Shown in pieces: positions 51,941 to 60,886 of a stretch of 64,000 nucleotides of DNA; the stretch's first letter is position 1, and every line of letters starts with the position of its first letter. The notes under the pieces were generated by a model, which had not been told where the DNA came from, did not search any database, and worked only from the letters and a program-made list of their open reading frames with translations. The position numbers were made by a program, and so were the translations under genes. The DNA comes from Defluviitaleaceae bacterium (GTDB lineage: Bacteria; Bacillota; Clostridia; Lachnospirales; WQUN01), in contig WQVF01000004.1 of the NCBI GenBank assembly GCA_009781725.1, forward strand, positions 1-64,000, given 5' to 3'.

Positions 51941-52594
51941 ATGCATAAAATCCTGGTAGTCGAAGACGATATTTTCATAAACGAAATGCTCTGTGAGCTT
52001 TTGACTAAGAACGGATACACTCCCATTGCTGCATTTTCCGGCACGGAAGGCCTGCTTCAACTGGCCAATGGGGGTGTATCTTTGGTGCTTTTGGATTTGG
52101 CACTCCCAGGAAAACGAGGAGACGAGGTATTACAGGAAATCCGTGGAAAATCTACCCTGCCGGTTATCATCCTCACTGCAATGGCAGATAAAGAAACCAC
52201 GGTAAAAATACTGCGTCTTGGTGCAGATGATTATCTAGCAAAGCCATTCGACAATGATGAGCTATTAGCCCGTATAGAAATACAGCTGCGACGAAGCACC
52301 CCCACAACAGACAAGCTCAGATACAAAGACATAACCCTAGACCCAGAAGGCTACGACGTTCAAATCGCTGGCAAAAAACTAGACCTATCCCGTCGGGAAT
52401 TTGAAATACTACGCTTGATGATGTCCCACCCTCAAAAGGTCTTCTCCAAGAATAATCTCTACGAAAGCGTATGGGGAGAAGAATACCTAGGGGATGAGAA
52501 CACAATAAACGTGCATATCAGCAAGCTGCGGGGCAAGCTTGGAGCCCAGTATATAAAGACTGTCTGGGGGATAGGATTTAAGATGGGAGAGTAA
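51941..52594 (+). CDS. OmpR-family response regulator
   Basis: A 217-residue regulator. The receiver domain has VVEDD, the phospho-Asp in LVLLDLALPG and Lys in LAKPF; the C-terminal winged helix is of OmpR/PhoB type (SRREFEILRLMMSHP...HISKLRGKL). Length is normal. No kinase lies next to it; the one at 55521 plus the ABC pair at 53813-55524 is the likely partner set, as in CprR/BceR-type systems for peptide antibiotics. Confidence 0.9.
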   Translation: MHKILVVEDDIFINEMLCELLTKNGYTPIAAFSGTEGLLQLANGGVSLVLLDLALPGKRGDEVLQEIRGKSTLPVIILTAMADKETTVKILRLGADDYLAKPFDNDELLARIEIQLRRSTPTTDKLRYKDITLDPEGYDVQIAGKKLDLSRREFEILRLMMSHPQKVFSKNNLYESVWGEEYLGDENTINVHISKLRGKLGAQYIKTVWGIGFKMGE

Positions 52595-52598
52595 TGTC

Positions 52599-53054
52599 AT
52601 GCATGAAAAGCTACAGCTAAGAGACCAAGTAATAACACCAACCAACCCGCAACTAGAGCAAATCTTAGGGGAAAGCTACAAAGCGTATGAAGCTCTGCAA
52701 AATACCCTACCTGAATTAGAAATAGAACAAGAATGGCAATGGTATACCCCAAGCAAAGTATGGGCAGGAAGAGGCCAGCACCGCTGGACTACCCCAAGGG
52801 GAACCAGCAAAGAAAAAACCCTGTACTGGCTACATGTGTTTGAAGGGTGGTTTAGTGTTGCCGTGTGGTTCAAAGAAAAAAACCGCGAGATTATTTTGCA
52901 AGCTGATGTCAGTGAGAAAACTAAGGAACTAATTCGAGGCTCCAGCACATACGGTAAATTGCCAACCTTTCCGGTGGAGTTTAAAGTTGCAACAGATGAG
53001 CCTATAGCAGATATCTGTGTACTGATTGATAGTAAGAAGCGGTTGGAAAAATAG
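52599..53054 (+). CDS. DUF3788 family protein
   Basis: A 151-residue protein recognised by its LRDQVITPTNPQLEQILG start, WQWYTPSKVWAG and the LYWLHVFEGWFSVAVWF core typical of DUF3788. It is soluble. The role of the family is unknown; some relatives resemble the YdhG/DUF1801 small-molecule-binding fold. It follows the response regulator by 4 bp but has no obvious link with it. Confidence 0.75.
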   Translation: MHEKLQLRDQVITPTNPQLEQILGESYKAYEALQNTLPELEIEQEWQWYTPSKVWAGRGQHRWTTPRGTSKEKTLYWLHVFEGWFSVAVWFKEKNREIILQADVSEKTKELIRGSSTYGKLPTFPVEFKVATDEPIADICVLIDSKKRLEK

Positions 53055-53066
53055 AGGCATAAACTA

Positions 53067-53075
53067 TGGTATAAT
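53067..53075 (+). promoter_or_regulatory. Extended -10 promoter of the VapB-like gene
   Basis: TGGTATAAT (TG at 53067-53068, TATAAT 53070-53075), the same extended -10 form as the one ahead of the Fic gene. No -35. Confidence 0.5.
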
Positions 53076-53095
53076 GCCAAAGAGGAGGTGTGCCC

Positions 53096-53329
53096 ATGGC
53101 TGAATTAGTACTACAAGCGAGGACACTGCCTGAGCCACTGTACAGACTTATAGGAGCGGAGAAGGTGCGTGTGCAGGAGGATAGGGATGAGATTCGCCTA
53201 ATACCAATTAAAACTATACCAGTTGAGAAGGTTAACTATTGCCCTTTTTTAGGGATGTACACTGACGGCAAGCAAACGGTTGATGGCTTCTTTGAGCGTA
53301 TGCGTAAAGATGCGGAGCTGGAACGATGA
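53096..53329 (+). CDS. VapB-like antitoxin
   Basis: 77 residues from ATG 53096 after AGGAGGTG; a GTG at 53090 lies within that site. The N-terminal half has a beta-rich LYRLIGAEKVRVQEDRDEIRLIP pattern, like an AbrB-type antitoxin fold, and the tail is charged. Its stop overlaps the start of a broken PIN gene (ATGA), which supports the antitoxin call. Confidence 0.6.
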   Translation: MAELVLQARTLPEPLYRLIGAEKVRVQEDRDEIRLIPIKTIPVEKVNYCPFLGMYTDGKQTVDGFFERMRKDAELER

Positions 53330-53630
53330 GCAGAGTATATGTCTTAGATGCATGCCATGGTTGCGGCATTGGAACGTGAAGAAGGTGCCGAGAAGGTTGT
53401 AGCAGTCTATAACAAAGATTATGGAACCACCAACAAAAATCGTTTACAACATCGGAAGTAATGTTTTCCAAGAGGCAGGAAGGTTAAAAGCATCCCATAA
53501 AATCTCTCTTGCTGACTCGATTCTACTGGCGCAAACCATAGTTCTAAACGGTACGCTCCTAACCGCCGACCACCACGAAATGGAAAAAGTTGAAGCCTTG
53601 GAAGATATAAATATCCTATGGATTAGATAA
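53326..53630 (+). pseudogene. VapC-like PIN toxin, frameshifted and internally deleted
   Basis: The ATG at 53326 overlaps the antitoxin stop. The frame SRVYVLDAC, the PIN opening with its first catalytic Asp, breaks after about ten codons. The reading MVAALEREEGAEKVVAVYNK resumes in a different frame and breaks again. The end (ASHKISLADSILLAQTIVLNGTLLTADHHEME) is in a third frame and holds the other acidic residues. About 40 residues in the middle are missing. The RNase is therefore dead. Confidence 0.75.
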
Positions 53631-53644
53631 GCAAGATATGTTTT

Positions 53645-53665
53645 GCTCCCCACTGGGGAGTTTTT
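53645..53665 (+). terminator. Terminator after the VapBC-like pair
   Basis: CTCCCC / GGGGAG stem with a 3-nt loop and TTTTT. It separates the remnant from the ABC operon. Confidence 0.65.
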
Positions 53666-53812
53666 ACGATTTAAGACTTTCTTAAGATTTACATAAAACA
53701 GAATTTAAACCCCTGGTATATTATCCTCTCATCCAAGTATGAAATATGTCGCGTCGCGGGCGGCTGCGCCACTCCACAATCGCGATTTTCGTACTATAAA
53801 AAGGAGGAACAT

Positions 53813-54721
53813 ATGAGCATCTTAACAACACAAAACCTATGTAAGCGATACGGCGGAAAACCCGCTGTGGACAATGTTTCCCTCACCGTAGAAAAAGGCG
53901 ATATCTTCGGCCTAATCGGTCAAAACGGTGCCGGTAAAACTACTTTTATGCGGCTGGTAACATCTCTTACCCAACCGGATAGCGGCACAATTTCCCTCTT
54001 TGGGGAGACGGAACCTGCCAGGCTTTCCGCAGCCCGTTCCCGCATTGGGTCGGTCATCGAGGCCCCTGCCCTTTTCGAAAATCTAACTGCCGTGCAGAAC
54101 CTGGAGTATTATCGTATCCAACGGGGTATAGCCGACAAAGGCCGAATCCAACAAGTCCTGAAAACGGTTTCTCTTACAGACACTGGAAAAAAGAAATTCA
54201 AGAATTTCTCCCTGGGAATGAAGCAGCGGCTAGGCCTTGCAATGGCCATTCTATCACATCCGGACTTTCTTATACTGGATGAGCCAACCAATGGCTTGGA
54301 CCCAACAGGCATTATCGAAATGCGAGACCTGATAAAACGGCTTAGCCAGGAGGGCATAACCATGCTAGTGTCTAGCCATATCTTGAGCGAGCTTGCTCAA
54401 GTGGCAAATAAATACGCCATAATCCATAACGGACGCCTGCTTAAGTCCCTTACCCACGAAGAGCTGCAAGAAGAATGTAAACAAGCCCTTGCATTAACAG
54501 TAAGCGATACATCACGAGCCGTTGTTTTGCTGGAAACATTGCTAGGAATAAAGGATTACAAACAAGTCTCCGCAAATGAACTGCGAATCTACGATAAAAT
54601 CGAAGACCCATCAGATATAACCTTTCGTCTAAGCCAAGAAGGCATACGGATATCCGAATTCAAATCAGTAGGCGACAGCCTTGAAGACTACTACACAAAG
54701 ACTATCGGAGGTGCAAAATAA
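53813..54721 (+). CDS. BcrA-type ABC transporter ATP-binding protein
   Basis: A 302-residue protein with Walker A GQNGAGKT, signature LSLGMKQRLGLA-like (FSLGMKQR), Walker B ILDEPTNGLDP and the H-loop VSSH. The C-terminal 80 residues resemble bacitracin/lantibiotic exporters of the BcrA/CprA type. It works with the permease that overlaps its stop by 1 nt. ATG after AAAGGAGG. An extended -10 (TGGTATATT, 53714-53722) lies upstream. It probably removes peptide antibiotics from the membrane. Confidence 0.88.
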   Translation: MSILTTQNLCKRYGGKPAVDNVSLTVEKGDIFGLIGQNGAGKTTFMRLVTSLTQPDSGTISLFGETEPARLSAARSRIGSVIEAPALFENLTAVQNLEYYRIQRGIADKGRIQQVLKTVSLTDTGKKKFKNFSLGMKQRLGLAMAILSHPDFLILDEPTNGLDPTGIIEMRDLIKRLSQEGITMLVSSHILSELAQVANKYAIIHNGRLLKSLTHEELQEECKQALALTVSDTSRAVVLLETLLGIKDYKQVSANELRIYDKIEDPSDITFRLSQEGIRISEFKSVGDSLEDYYTKTIGGAK

Positions 54722-55524
54722 TGCTTAATTTAATACGTGCAGATATTTATCGAGTTTTACGAGGCAAGGCCCTATATATCACATTAATTGTATTATTGGC
54801 TAACTGTATCCTGATGGTCATTTCTATGAATGCATTTCAAACCGGTGTGGTTACCATTACTATGCCCGAGGCCGTGATAGATGAACTTGTTCCCAGTATG
54901 GCGGTGACTGGCGTGACCACCCCTCAGTTAATTGCCACTCAAATGGAAAATTTCGTATTCTTTTTGCTGCCAGTTATTGTTATTGTGGCAGGGGCAATTT
55001 TCTCACATGGTACGGTTAAAAATGATATTGCCTGGGGGGTATCCCGGACAAAGCTGTACTTTTCAAAATTGATTCTAAGCTCTGTCATAGGCTTTTTACT
55101 GATGCTGGTCTATATAGGATTTAGCACTGTTATCGCTATGATAATAAATGGATATGGGGGCCCCGCCCCAGCCGGACATTGGATAAGCTTATTGCAAATA
55201 TTCTCGGCCCAACTTCTGTTACTACTTGCATTTATCGGTGTTGGAGTGTTTTTGGCTTTTGTCACCAAACGTGTTGCTGCTGTAAATGGAGGCTTTATCG
55301 CTTTTATTTTTGTGCCGCTGTTTATACTAAGCATGGTGGTATTGATAAACACTAATCTTGAATGGCTTATGGAATATGAAATGCTTGGCAATATTATGGC
55401 CTTGGCGTATCTACCGTATATGGAAACTAGAGAAATCCTACGGGCCTTGGGGATTGGAGCATTCTTCCTAGTAGGCAGCACCATCGGAGGTATTGCCTTG
55501 TTCAGGAGGTCGGAAATAAAATGA
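54721..55524 (+). CDS. ABC-2-type permease
   Basis: A 267-residue membrane protein with about six helices, starting inside the last codon of the ATPase gene. A large extracytoplasmic loop after the first helix (MPEAVIDELVPSMAVTG) and a C-terminal hydrophobic tail fit BcrB/CprB-like permeases. The start of the kinase overlaps its end by 4 nt. Confidence 0.85.
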   Translation: MLNLIRADIYRVLRGKALYITLIVLLANCILMVISMNAFQTGVVTITMPEAVIDELVPSMAVTGVTTPQLIATQMENFVFFLLPVIVIVAGAIFSHGTVKNDIAWGVSRTKLYFSKLILSSVIGFLLMLVYIGFSTVIAMIINGYGGPAPAGHWISLLQIFSAQLLLLLAFIGVGVFLAFVTKRVAAVNGGFIAFIFVPLFILSMVVLINTNLEWLMEYEMLGNIMALAYLPYMETREILRALGIGAFFLVGSTIGGIALFRRSEIK

Positions 55525-56387
55525 TTGCACTGGGGTTTGTGTGCGGATTATTGGCAATATTGTTGGCAATTGTGCTGATTAAGTTTTTGCGGCTAAAAAA
55601 CGATATCCGTCAACTGTCATTGCGACTGGATGAAATCATTAATTCCGACACCAACGCCAAGCTCACAACCCAGACTTTTGATAAAGATATCACTGCTTTT
55701 ATCCAAAGTGTAAATAATTTGCTGACAAAAAACCGCCGGGATTTTATGACCACCCAGCGCACAGAAGAGGATCTTAAGCGAGCCATCATAAACATATCCC
55801 ATGACCTGCGAACGCCCCTGACATCGGCGATGGGATATTTACAGATGATGAAGGGCGATTCCAGATATTTGGAAATAATCAAAGGCCGGTTAGATACTCT
55901 GGCAAGTTTGATGGATAATCTCTTTGCCTTCTCCCAGGCTATGGAGGAGAAAGTCTCTGTGAAGAGGAGCAATATCGGGAATATACTACGGGAGGCCTTA
56001 ACGGGCAGCTATATCGAGTTGGAAGCCAAGGGCTTTATAGTAGAGGCACACATCCCGGATTCACCCGAGTACTGTCTCTGTGATGAAGACGCCCTAAAGC
56101 GTGTGCTGCAAAATTTGGTTAAAAACGCATATGTACATGGTAAAGAATATCTGCGGGTGGGTCTTACAGGCAATCGCATCGAAATAATAAACAAAGCCGA
56201 CGGCCTTCAGGATTTGGAAATATCCCGAATTTTCGATAGATTCTACACAGCCGATGCCGCAAGGACCCATAAGCGCACCGGCTTGGGGCTAGCAATAGCT
56301 AAAGAGCTAACAGAAAAAATGGGTGGGCAAATTTTCGCCTATATAGAAAATGAAATGCTGATTGTACGAGTGGATTTACAGAAGTAA
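55521..56387 (+). CDS. Sensor histidine kinase, short-input type
   Basis: A 288-residue kinase with a single N-terminal membrane segment (residues 2-23), the H-box ISHDLRTPLTSAMG, an N-box NLVKNAYVHG and the G-box GLGLAIAKEL. It has no sensor domain, as in intramembrane-sensing kinases that read the linked transporter. This supports a BceS/CprK-like function. Its response regulator is probably the one at 51941. Confidence 0.88.
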   Translation: MIALGFVCGLLAILLAIVLIKFLRLKNDIRQLSLRLDEIINSDTNAKLTTQTFDKDITAFIQSVNNLLTKNRRDFMTTQRTEEDLKRAIINISHDLRTPLTSAMGYLQMMKGDSRYLEIIKGRLDTLASLMDNLFAFSQAMEEKVSVKRSNIGNILREALTGSYIELEAKGFIVEAHIPDSPEYCLCDEDALKRVLQNLVKNAYVHGKEYLRVGLTGNRIEIINKADGLQDLEISRIFDRFYTADAARTHKRTGLGLAIAKELTEKMGGQIFAYIENEMLIVRVDLQK

Positions 56388-56390
56388 AAT

Positions 56391-56421
56391 AAGGGGGCTG
56401 TCATTTACAGACAACCCCTTT
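56391..56421 (+). terminator. Hairpin after the histidine kinase
   Basis: AAGGGGGCTGTC / GACAACCCCTT with an ATTTACA loop and a weak T tract. It shares the AAGGGGCTGT opening with the terminators at 50277 and 59781. Confidence 0.55.
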
Positions 56422-56443
56422 GTTGTTGCGAAAGGAGATTTCC

Positions 56444-57913
56444 ATGAAATTCATAATGGCCTTAGACCAAGGTACCACCTCTTCCCGCTGCATCATCTTT
56501 AACCACCAGGGCAAAATAGTAAGCGTAGCCCAACGGGAATTCACACAAATCTATCCCCAGACAGGCTGGGTAGAGCATGACCCGGAGGAAATCTACCAAA
56601 CTCAGGTGCTGGTAGGCCACGAGGCTTTATTATCTGCCGGGCTCACCTACAAGGACATAGCTGCAATCGGTATTACCAATCAGCGTGAGACGGCTATTAT
56701 CTGGGACTGTGCCACAGGCAAGCCTATTCACAATGCCATTGTATGGCAATGCCGTCGCACAGCTCCCCTTTGCAACGAGCTGCGACAACAAGGCTATGAA
56801 AAAGTAATCCAATCAAAAACCGGCCTCAAGCTTGACCCGTATTTTTCCGCAACCAAGGTCAAATGGCTATTAGATAATATCCCAGATACAAAAGAAAAAG
56901 ACATACTCTTCGGCACAGTGGATACATGGCTAATCTGGAAGCTCACAAAAGGGCGAGTCCACGCCACAGACCATACCAATGCCTCACGAACCATGCTTTA
57001 CAATATTCATAATCAGGAGTGGGATGACGAGATTCTTACGAAACTGGGTATTCCAGTAGAGATATTGCCCAATGTCGTGACCTCATCAGGGTATGTCGGA
57101 GAAACGGATATTTTTGGCGGCAGTATCCCAATCGCGGGTATCGCAGGCGATCAGCAAGCTGCGCTATTTGGTCAGGCCTGTTTTGAGCCAGGGCAGGCTA
57201 AGAACACTTATGGCACCGGCTGCTTTCTACTAATGAATACTGGTTCCACCCCAGTGGAATCCAAGCATGGGCTTATCACTACCATGGCGGCGTCATGTTC
57301 AGAAAAAATCCAATATGCCCTGGAAGGCAGCGTCTTTATCGGCGGTGCCGTTGTACAGTGGCTGCGGGATGAACTTGGTCTGATAAAAACTGCCCAGGAA
57401 ACGGAAAAACTGGCCCAATCTGTTGCAGACACAGGCGGTGTCTACCTTGTGCCGGCCTTCGTAGGCCTGGGGGCACCCCACTGGGATGCCTATGCCAGGG
57501 GCACCATAGTAGGTTTGACCCGAGGGGCGGGAAAGGCCAATATTGTACGGGCCGCCCTTGAATCCATGGCCTACCAGACCCTTGACATAGTGGAAGCAAT
57601 GGCGGCGGACGCCGGGTCTCCTTTGAGTGCATTGCAAGTAGACGGTGGTGCCAGTGCCAACAATTTTCTTATGCAGTTCCAGGCAGATATGCTAAAAGTG
57701 CCAACGGTGAGGCCTCAAGTAACAGAGACTACCGCTCTTGGGGCAGCCTATCTTGCTGGGCTTGCAGTGGGATATTGGCAAAGTACAGATGAAATCAAGG
57801 GCAATCGCGTACTCGAGCAAGTTTTCATGCCTCAAATGGATACTCAAACTCGCCAAGGATTGATTGTTGGATGGAAAAAAGCCATAACCCGAGCTTTGAG
57901 GTGGGAGGAGTAA
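56444..57913 (+). CDS. glpK: Glycerol kinase
   Basis: 489 residues from ATG 56444 after AAAGGAG. It phosphorylates glycerol to sn-glycerol-3-phosphate. The FGGY-kinase motifs are plain: [10 protein letters not shown] near the N-terminus (phosphate-binding), [11 protein letters not shown], and [17 protein letters not shown] near the C-terminus. Length is normal for the family. No glpF or glpD neighbour is present. The small terminator-like hairpin just upstream separates it from the kinase gene. Confidence 0.96.
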   Translation: MKFIMALDQGTTSSRCIIFNHQGKIVSVAQREFTQIYPQTGWVEHDPEEIYQTQVLVGHEALLSAGLTYKDIAAIGITNQRETAIIWDCATGKPIHNAIVWQCRRTAPLCNELRQQGYEKVIQSKTGLKLDPYFSATKVKWLLDNIPDTKEKDILFGTVDTWLIWKLTKGRVHATDHTNASRTMLYNIHNQEWDDEILTKLGIPVEILPNVVTSSGYVGETDIFGGSIPIAGIAGDQQAALFGQACFEPGQAKNTYGTGCFLLMNTGSTPVESKHGLITTMAASCSEKIQYALEGSVFIGGAVVQWLRDELGLIKTAQETEKLAQSVADTGGVYLVPAFVGLGAPHWDAYARGTIVGLTRGAGKANIVRAALESMAYQTLDIVEAMAADAGSPLSALQVDGGASANNFLMQFQADMLKVPTVRPQVTETTALGAAYLAGLAVGYWQSTDEIKGNRVLEQVFMPQMDTQTRQGLIVGWKKAITRALRWEE

Positions 57914-57916
57914 ATT

Positions 57917-57945
57917 TTGACAACATGATTACAACCCGCTATAAT
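57917..57945 (+). promoter_or_regulatory. Consensus promoter of rpsB-tsf
   Basis: TTGACA (57917-57922), a 17-bp spacer and TATAAT (57940-57945), both perfect. It begins only four bases after the glpK stop. Confidence 0.92.
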
Positions 57946-57951
57946 CCTAAG

Positions 57952-58060
57952 GTTGTAGCAAAAAACTACACACACAGGATGTGCCGACCAGGTGCCAGAA
58001 ATTTTCTGGTTTGTATCGGCAAAAACCACAGCCTGTGGAGGAAAAACCAGGAGGTGCCTA
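57952..58060 (+). promoter_or_regulatory. Structured rpsB leader (candidate autoregulatory RNA)
   Basis: The 5' UTR is about 110 nt and holds three hairpins: GTAGCAAAAAACTAC, CCAGAAATTTTCTGG and CCACAGCCTGTGG. The last is 10 nt before AGGAGGTG. The length and folding fit an S2-binding leader, but I cannot match it to a known class by reading. Confidence 0.4.
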
Positions 58061-58831
58061 ATGGCCGTAATTTCCATGAAACAGCTACTCGAGGCCGGTG
58101 TCCACTTTGGCCACCAGACCCGACGCTGGAACCCAAAAATGGCAGAGTATATCTTTGCCGAGCGGAACGGAATCTATATCATAGACCTGCAAAAAACCGT
58201 CCGCAAAATTGACGATGCTTACCGTGCGGTAAGCCAAATCATCGCCGACGGTGGCGAAATGCTCTTCGTCGGAACCAAGAAGCAGGCCCAAGAATCCATT
58301 AAGGAAGAAGCATTACGCTGCGGCATGTACTTTGTCAACGAGCGTTGGCTGGGGGGTATGCTTACCAACTTCAAGACCATGCAGCTTAGAGTCCAAAGGC
58401 TCAAAGAGCTAAAAAGGATGCAGGAAGACGGCCGCATGGCTCTTCTTCCCAAAAAGGAAGTTGCCAAGCTTGAGCACGAGCTTGAAAAATTGCAAAGAAA
58501 CCTAGGCGGCGTGGAAGGCATGAAGCGTGTCCCTGATGTAATCTTCATCGTGGACTCCCGCAAAGAGCGCATCGCCATCCAAGAAGCCCGCAACCTGAAC
58601 ATTCCCATTGTTGCAATAGTAGACACCAACTGTGACCCGGACGAGGTAGACTATGTAATCCCAGGCAATGACGACGCAATCCGCGCCGTTAAGCTGATTG
58701 CAGGCAAACTTGCCGATGCAGTAATCGAAGCCAAGCAAGGGGAGCAAGTAGACGACCCCGAGGCCGAAGGCGCAGATGTTGAATACTACGAAGATGACGA
58801 ATATGTAGAGGAAGAAACCTATACGGAATAA
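58061..58831 (+). CDS. rpsB: 30S ribosomal protein S2
   Basis: 256 residues from ATG 58061 after AGGAGGTG; an in-frame upstream start at 57992 lies in the leader. Signatures: [40 protein letters not shown], and [20 protein letters not shown]. The C-terminal tail is very acidic (Asp/Glu/Tyr-rich), an extension seen in some Clostridia. It is followed by tsf, the conserved pair. Confidence 0.97.
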   Translation: MAVISMKQLLEAGVHFGHQTRRWNPKMAEYIFAERNGIYIIDLQKTVRKIDDAYRAVSQIIADGGEMLFVGTKKQAQESIKEEALRCGMYFVNERWLGGMLTNFKTMQLRVQRLKELKRMQEDGRMALLPKKEVAKLEHELEKLQRNLGGVEGMKRVPDVIFIVDSRKERIAIQEARNLNIPIVAIVDTNCDPDEVDYVIPGNDDAIRAVKLIAGKLADAVIEAKQGEQVDDPEAEGADVEYYEDDEYVEEETYTE

Positions 58832-58858
58832 TCTTATGACTTTAGAGAGGTGTATACA

Positions 58859-59851
58859 ATGGCAGTAACAGCAGCAATGGTAAAAGAACTCCGCGAATTA
58901 AGCGGCGCAGGTATGTCTGCTTGTAAGAACGCTTTGGTTGAAGCCGATGGCGATATAACTCGTGCAACAGAAATCCTTCGGGAAAAAGGTCTTGCTGCCG
59001 CAGCAAAAAAAGCCGGCCGCATAGCAGCCGAAGGTATGGTAATGTCCGCCCTTTCTGATGACAGAAGAAAAGGTGCTTTGGTAGAAGTAAACTCAGAAAC
59101 CGACTTCGTTGCCAAGAACGATGAATTTATAGCCTTCGTAAAAAACGTAGCCGCCCAAACCCTTGCCTCAAAGTCAGAAACAGCAGAGGAGCTGCTACAA
59201 GAAAAATGGACACCCGACCCTAGCGTAACAGTAAGCGAAGCCTTTTCACAACTAGTTGCAAAAATCGGCGAAAACATTAATCTGCGCCGCTTTGCACGCT
59301 ATGAAGTTGAGGCCGGCAGTGTAGTCGTGGACTATATCCACGGTGGAGGCCGAGTTGGCGTAATGCTCAAGCTGACAGCGGATAATGTATCTGACGCAGT
59401 AGTAGAAGCAGGCCGCAATGTATGTATGCAAATTGCCGCAATGTCCCCACAATTCGTGGACCGCAACAGTGTTCCAGAGGAATATCTGACCAAGGAAAGA
59501 GAAATCCTAGTCCAGCAAACCATGGCAGAAGGCAAGCCCGCCAATATAGCTGAAAAAATGGTAGAAGGCCGCCTCAACAAGATGCTTAAAGAAATCTGCC
59601 TTGTAGACCAGGAATATGTAAAAGACGGTGAAATGACCGTCGCCCAGTACCTGAAAACAGTAGGCAATGTAACAGTAGTCCAGTTTGACCGCTTCGAAAA
59701 GGGCGAAGGTATTGAGAAGAGGAAGAGAACTTTGCCGAGGAAGTTAGTAAGGCGATGCAGATTTAATAATAATAAATTACAAGGGGCTGTGCACAAAAGT
59801 GCACAGCCCCTTTTTCATGTCATTTACACAATTAACATAGCATCCCCATAA
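58859..59851 (+). CDS. tsf: Elongation factor Ts with 3' frameshift
   Basis: EF-Ts recycles EF-Tu-GDP. From ATG 58859 (after AGAGAGGTG) the protein is normal for about 287 residues: VKELRELSGAGMSACKNAL, SETDFVAKND and the C-terminal dimer region to DRFEKGEGIEKR. There the normal ending EENFAEEVSKAMQI and its TAA (59764-59766) lie in another frame (from 59722). In the frame as given, reading continues through the terminator to 59851 and adds about 40 unrelated residues. One extra base at about 59720 would restore the normal end. This is a real frameshift or a sequencing/assembly error. Confidence 0.93.
   Translation: MAVTAAMVKELRELSGAGMSACKNALVEADGDITRATEILREKGLAAAAKKAGRIAAEGMVMSALSDDRRKGALVEVNSETDFVAKNDEFIAFVKNVAAQTLASKSETAEELLQEKWTPDPSVTVSEAFSQLVAKIGENINLRRFARYEVEAGSVVVDYIHGGGRVGVMLKLTADNVSDAVVEAGRNVCMQIAAMSPQFVDRNSVPEEYLTKEREILVQQTMAEGKPANIAEKMVEGRLNKMLKEICLVDQEYVKDGEMTVAQYLKTVGNVTVVQFDRFEKGEGIEKRKRTLPRKLVRRCRFNNNKLQGAVHKSAQPLFHVIYTINIASP
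59781..59815 (+). terminator. Terminator of rpsB-tsf
   Basis: Perfect 14-bp stem AAGGGGCTGTGCAC / GTGCACAGCCCCTT with an AAAA loop and five T. In the frameshifted tsf frame it is translated. It lies between tsf and the convergent queA. Confidence 0.93.
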
Positions 59852-60843
59852 CTGAAAAACCGATATTCTTCCTTAACCGCTTCCTCATAAGCCGCCAGTA
59901 CCGCTTCCCTTCCTGCTATGGCACTCACCAGCATAATCAGTGTAGATTCCGGCAGATGGAAATTAGTCAGCAGGCCGTCTATAGCCTTAAATTCAAATCC
60001 TGGGAAGATAAAAATATCCGTTTTGCCTGCCCCTGCCTGCACTTTGCCGGTTTCGTCTGCTCGGCTTTCCAATGTACGGCAGCTGGTGGTACCTATGGCT
60101 ATCACTCGCCCCCCTGAGGCCTTGGTTTGGTTTATTATATCTGCGGTTTCCGGCTCAACCCGGCAGTATTCGCTATGCATGTGGTGCTTGGAGATATCAT
60201 CTTCTTTTACCGGGCGAAAGGTGCCTATCCCTACATGCAAAGTCACTCTTGCAATTTTTACCCCTTTGGCCTCTATGGCTTGCAGGACTTCGTCTGTAAA
60301 GTGCAGCCCTGCCGTTGGGGCGGCTACTGAGCCACTGTGGGTGGCGTATACTGTTTGATAGCGGGAATCGTCTCCGCCTTTTTCTTCTATATAGTGGGGT
60401 AATGGCATTTCCCCTATTTCCTCTAACAGGGGCTCCAAGTCCCCTTCATGCTCCAGGGCTACTACCCGTAGGCCGTCTTCAATTAATTCCTGTACATGGG
60501 CCTTGAGCTGTCCACCGGCAAATACCAAAGTGTCACCTTCCCTGGCCTTACGGCCTGGTTTGGCCAACACACTCCAACGGCCATCTTCAAGTCTTTCGTG
60601 TAGCAGCATTTCTACTTGTGCATCGCCGCTTTTGCCTAGCAGTCTTGCTGGGATTACCTTGGAATCGTTGATTACGATACAGTCCCCAGGGTTAAGTAAG
60701 GATACAATGTCTTTGAACATTGCGTGCTGTACCTTGCCTGTTTTGCGGTCAAGGCACATTAGGCGGGAACCATCCCGTTGAGCCGCAGGTGTTTGGGCTA
60801 TTAGGTGTTTGGGTAGTTCGTAATAGAAGTCTTGTTTATTCAT
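59824..60843 (-). CDS. queA: tRNA preQ1(34) S-adenosylmethionine ribosyltransferase-isomerase
   Basis: A 339-residue enzyme of the queuosine pathway. It transfers the ribosyl part of SAM to 7-aminomethyl-7-deazaguanine in tRNA, giving epoxyqueuosine. Recognised by YELPKHLIAQTPAAQRDGSRL, HVGIGTFRPVKEDD and the LTNFHLPESTLIMLVSA ending. Length is normal. QueG would act next, and a QueG-like protein lies at 13.3 kb. It stands alone on this strand. Confidence 0.95.
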   Translation of the reverse strand: MNKQDFYYELPKHLIAQTPAAQRDGSRLMCLDRKTGKVQHAMFKDIVSLLNPGDCIVINDSKVIPARLLGKSGDAQVEMLLHERLEDGRWSVLAKPGRKAREGDTLVFAGGQLKAHVQELIEDGLRVVALEHEGDLEPLLEEIGEMPLPHYIEEKGGDDSRYQTVYATHSGSVAAPTAGLHFTDEVLQAIEAKGVKIARVTLHVGIGTFRPVKEDDISKHHMHSEYCRVEPETADIINQTKASGGRVIAIGTTSCRTLESRADETGKVQAGAGKTDIFIFPGFEFKAIDGLLTNFHLPESTLIMLVSAIAGREAVLAAYEEAVKEEYRFFSYGDAMLIV

Positions 60844-60886
60844 CGTATCTCCATTCTATCGTGCCCTCAGCCGGAGGACGCAGTTT

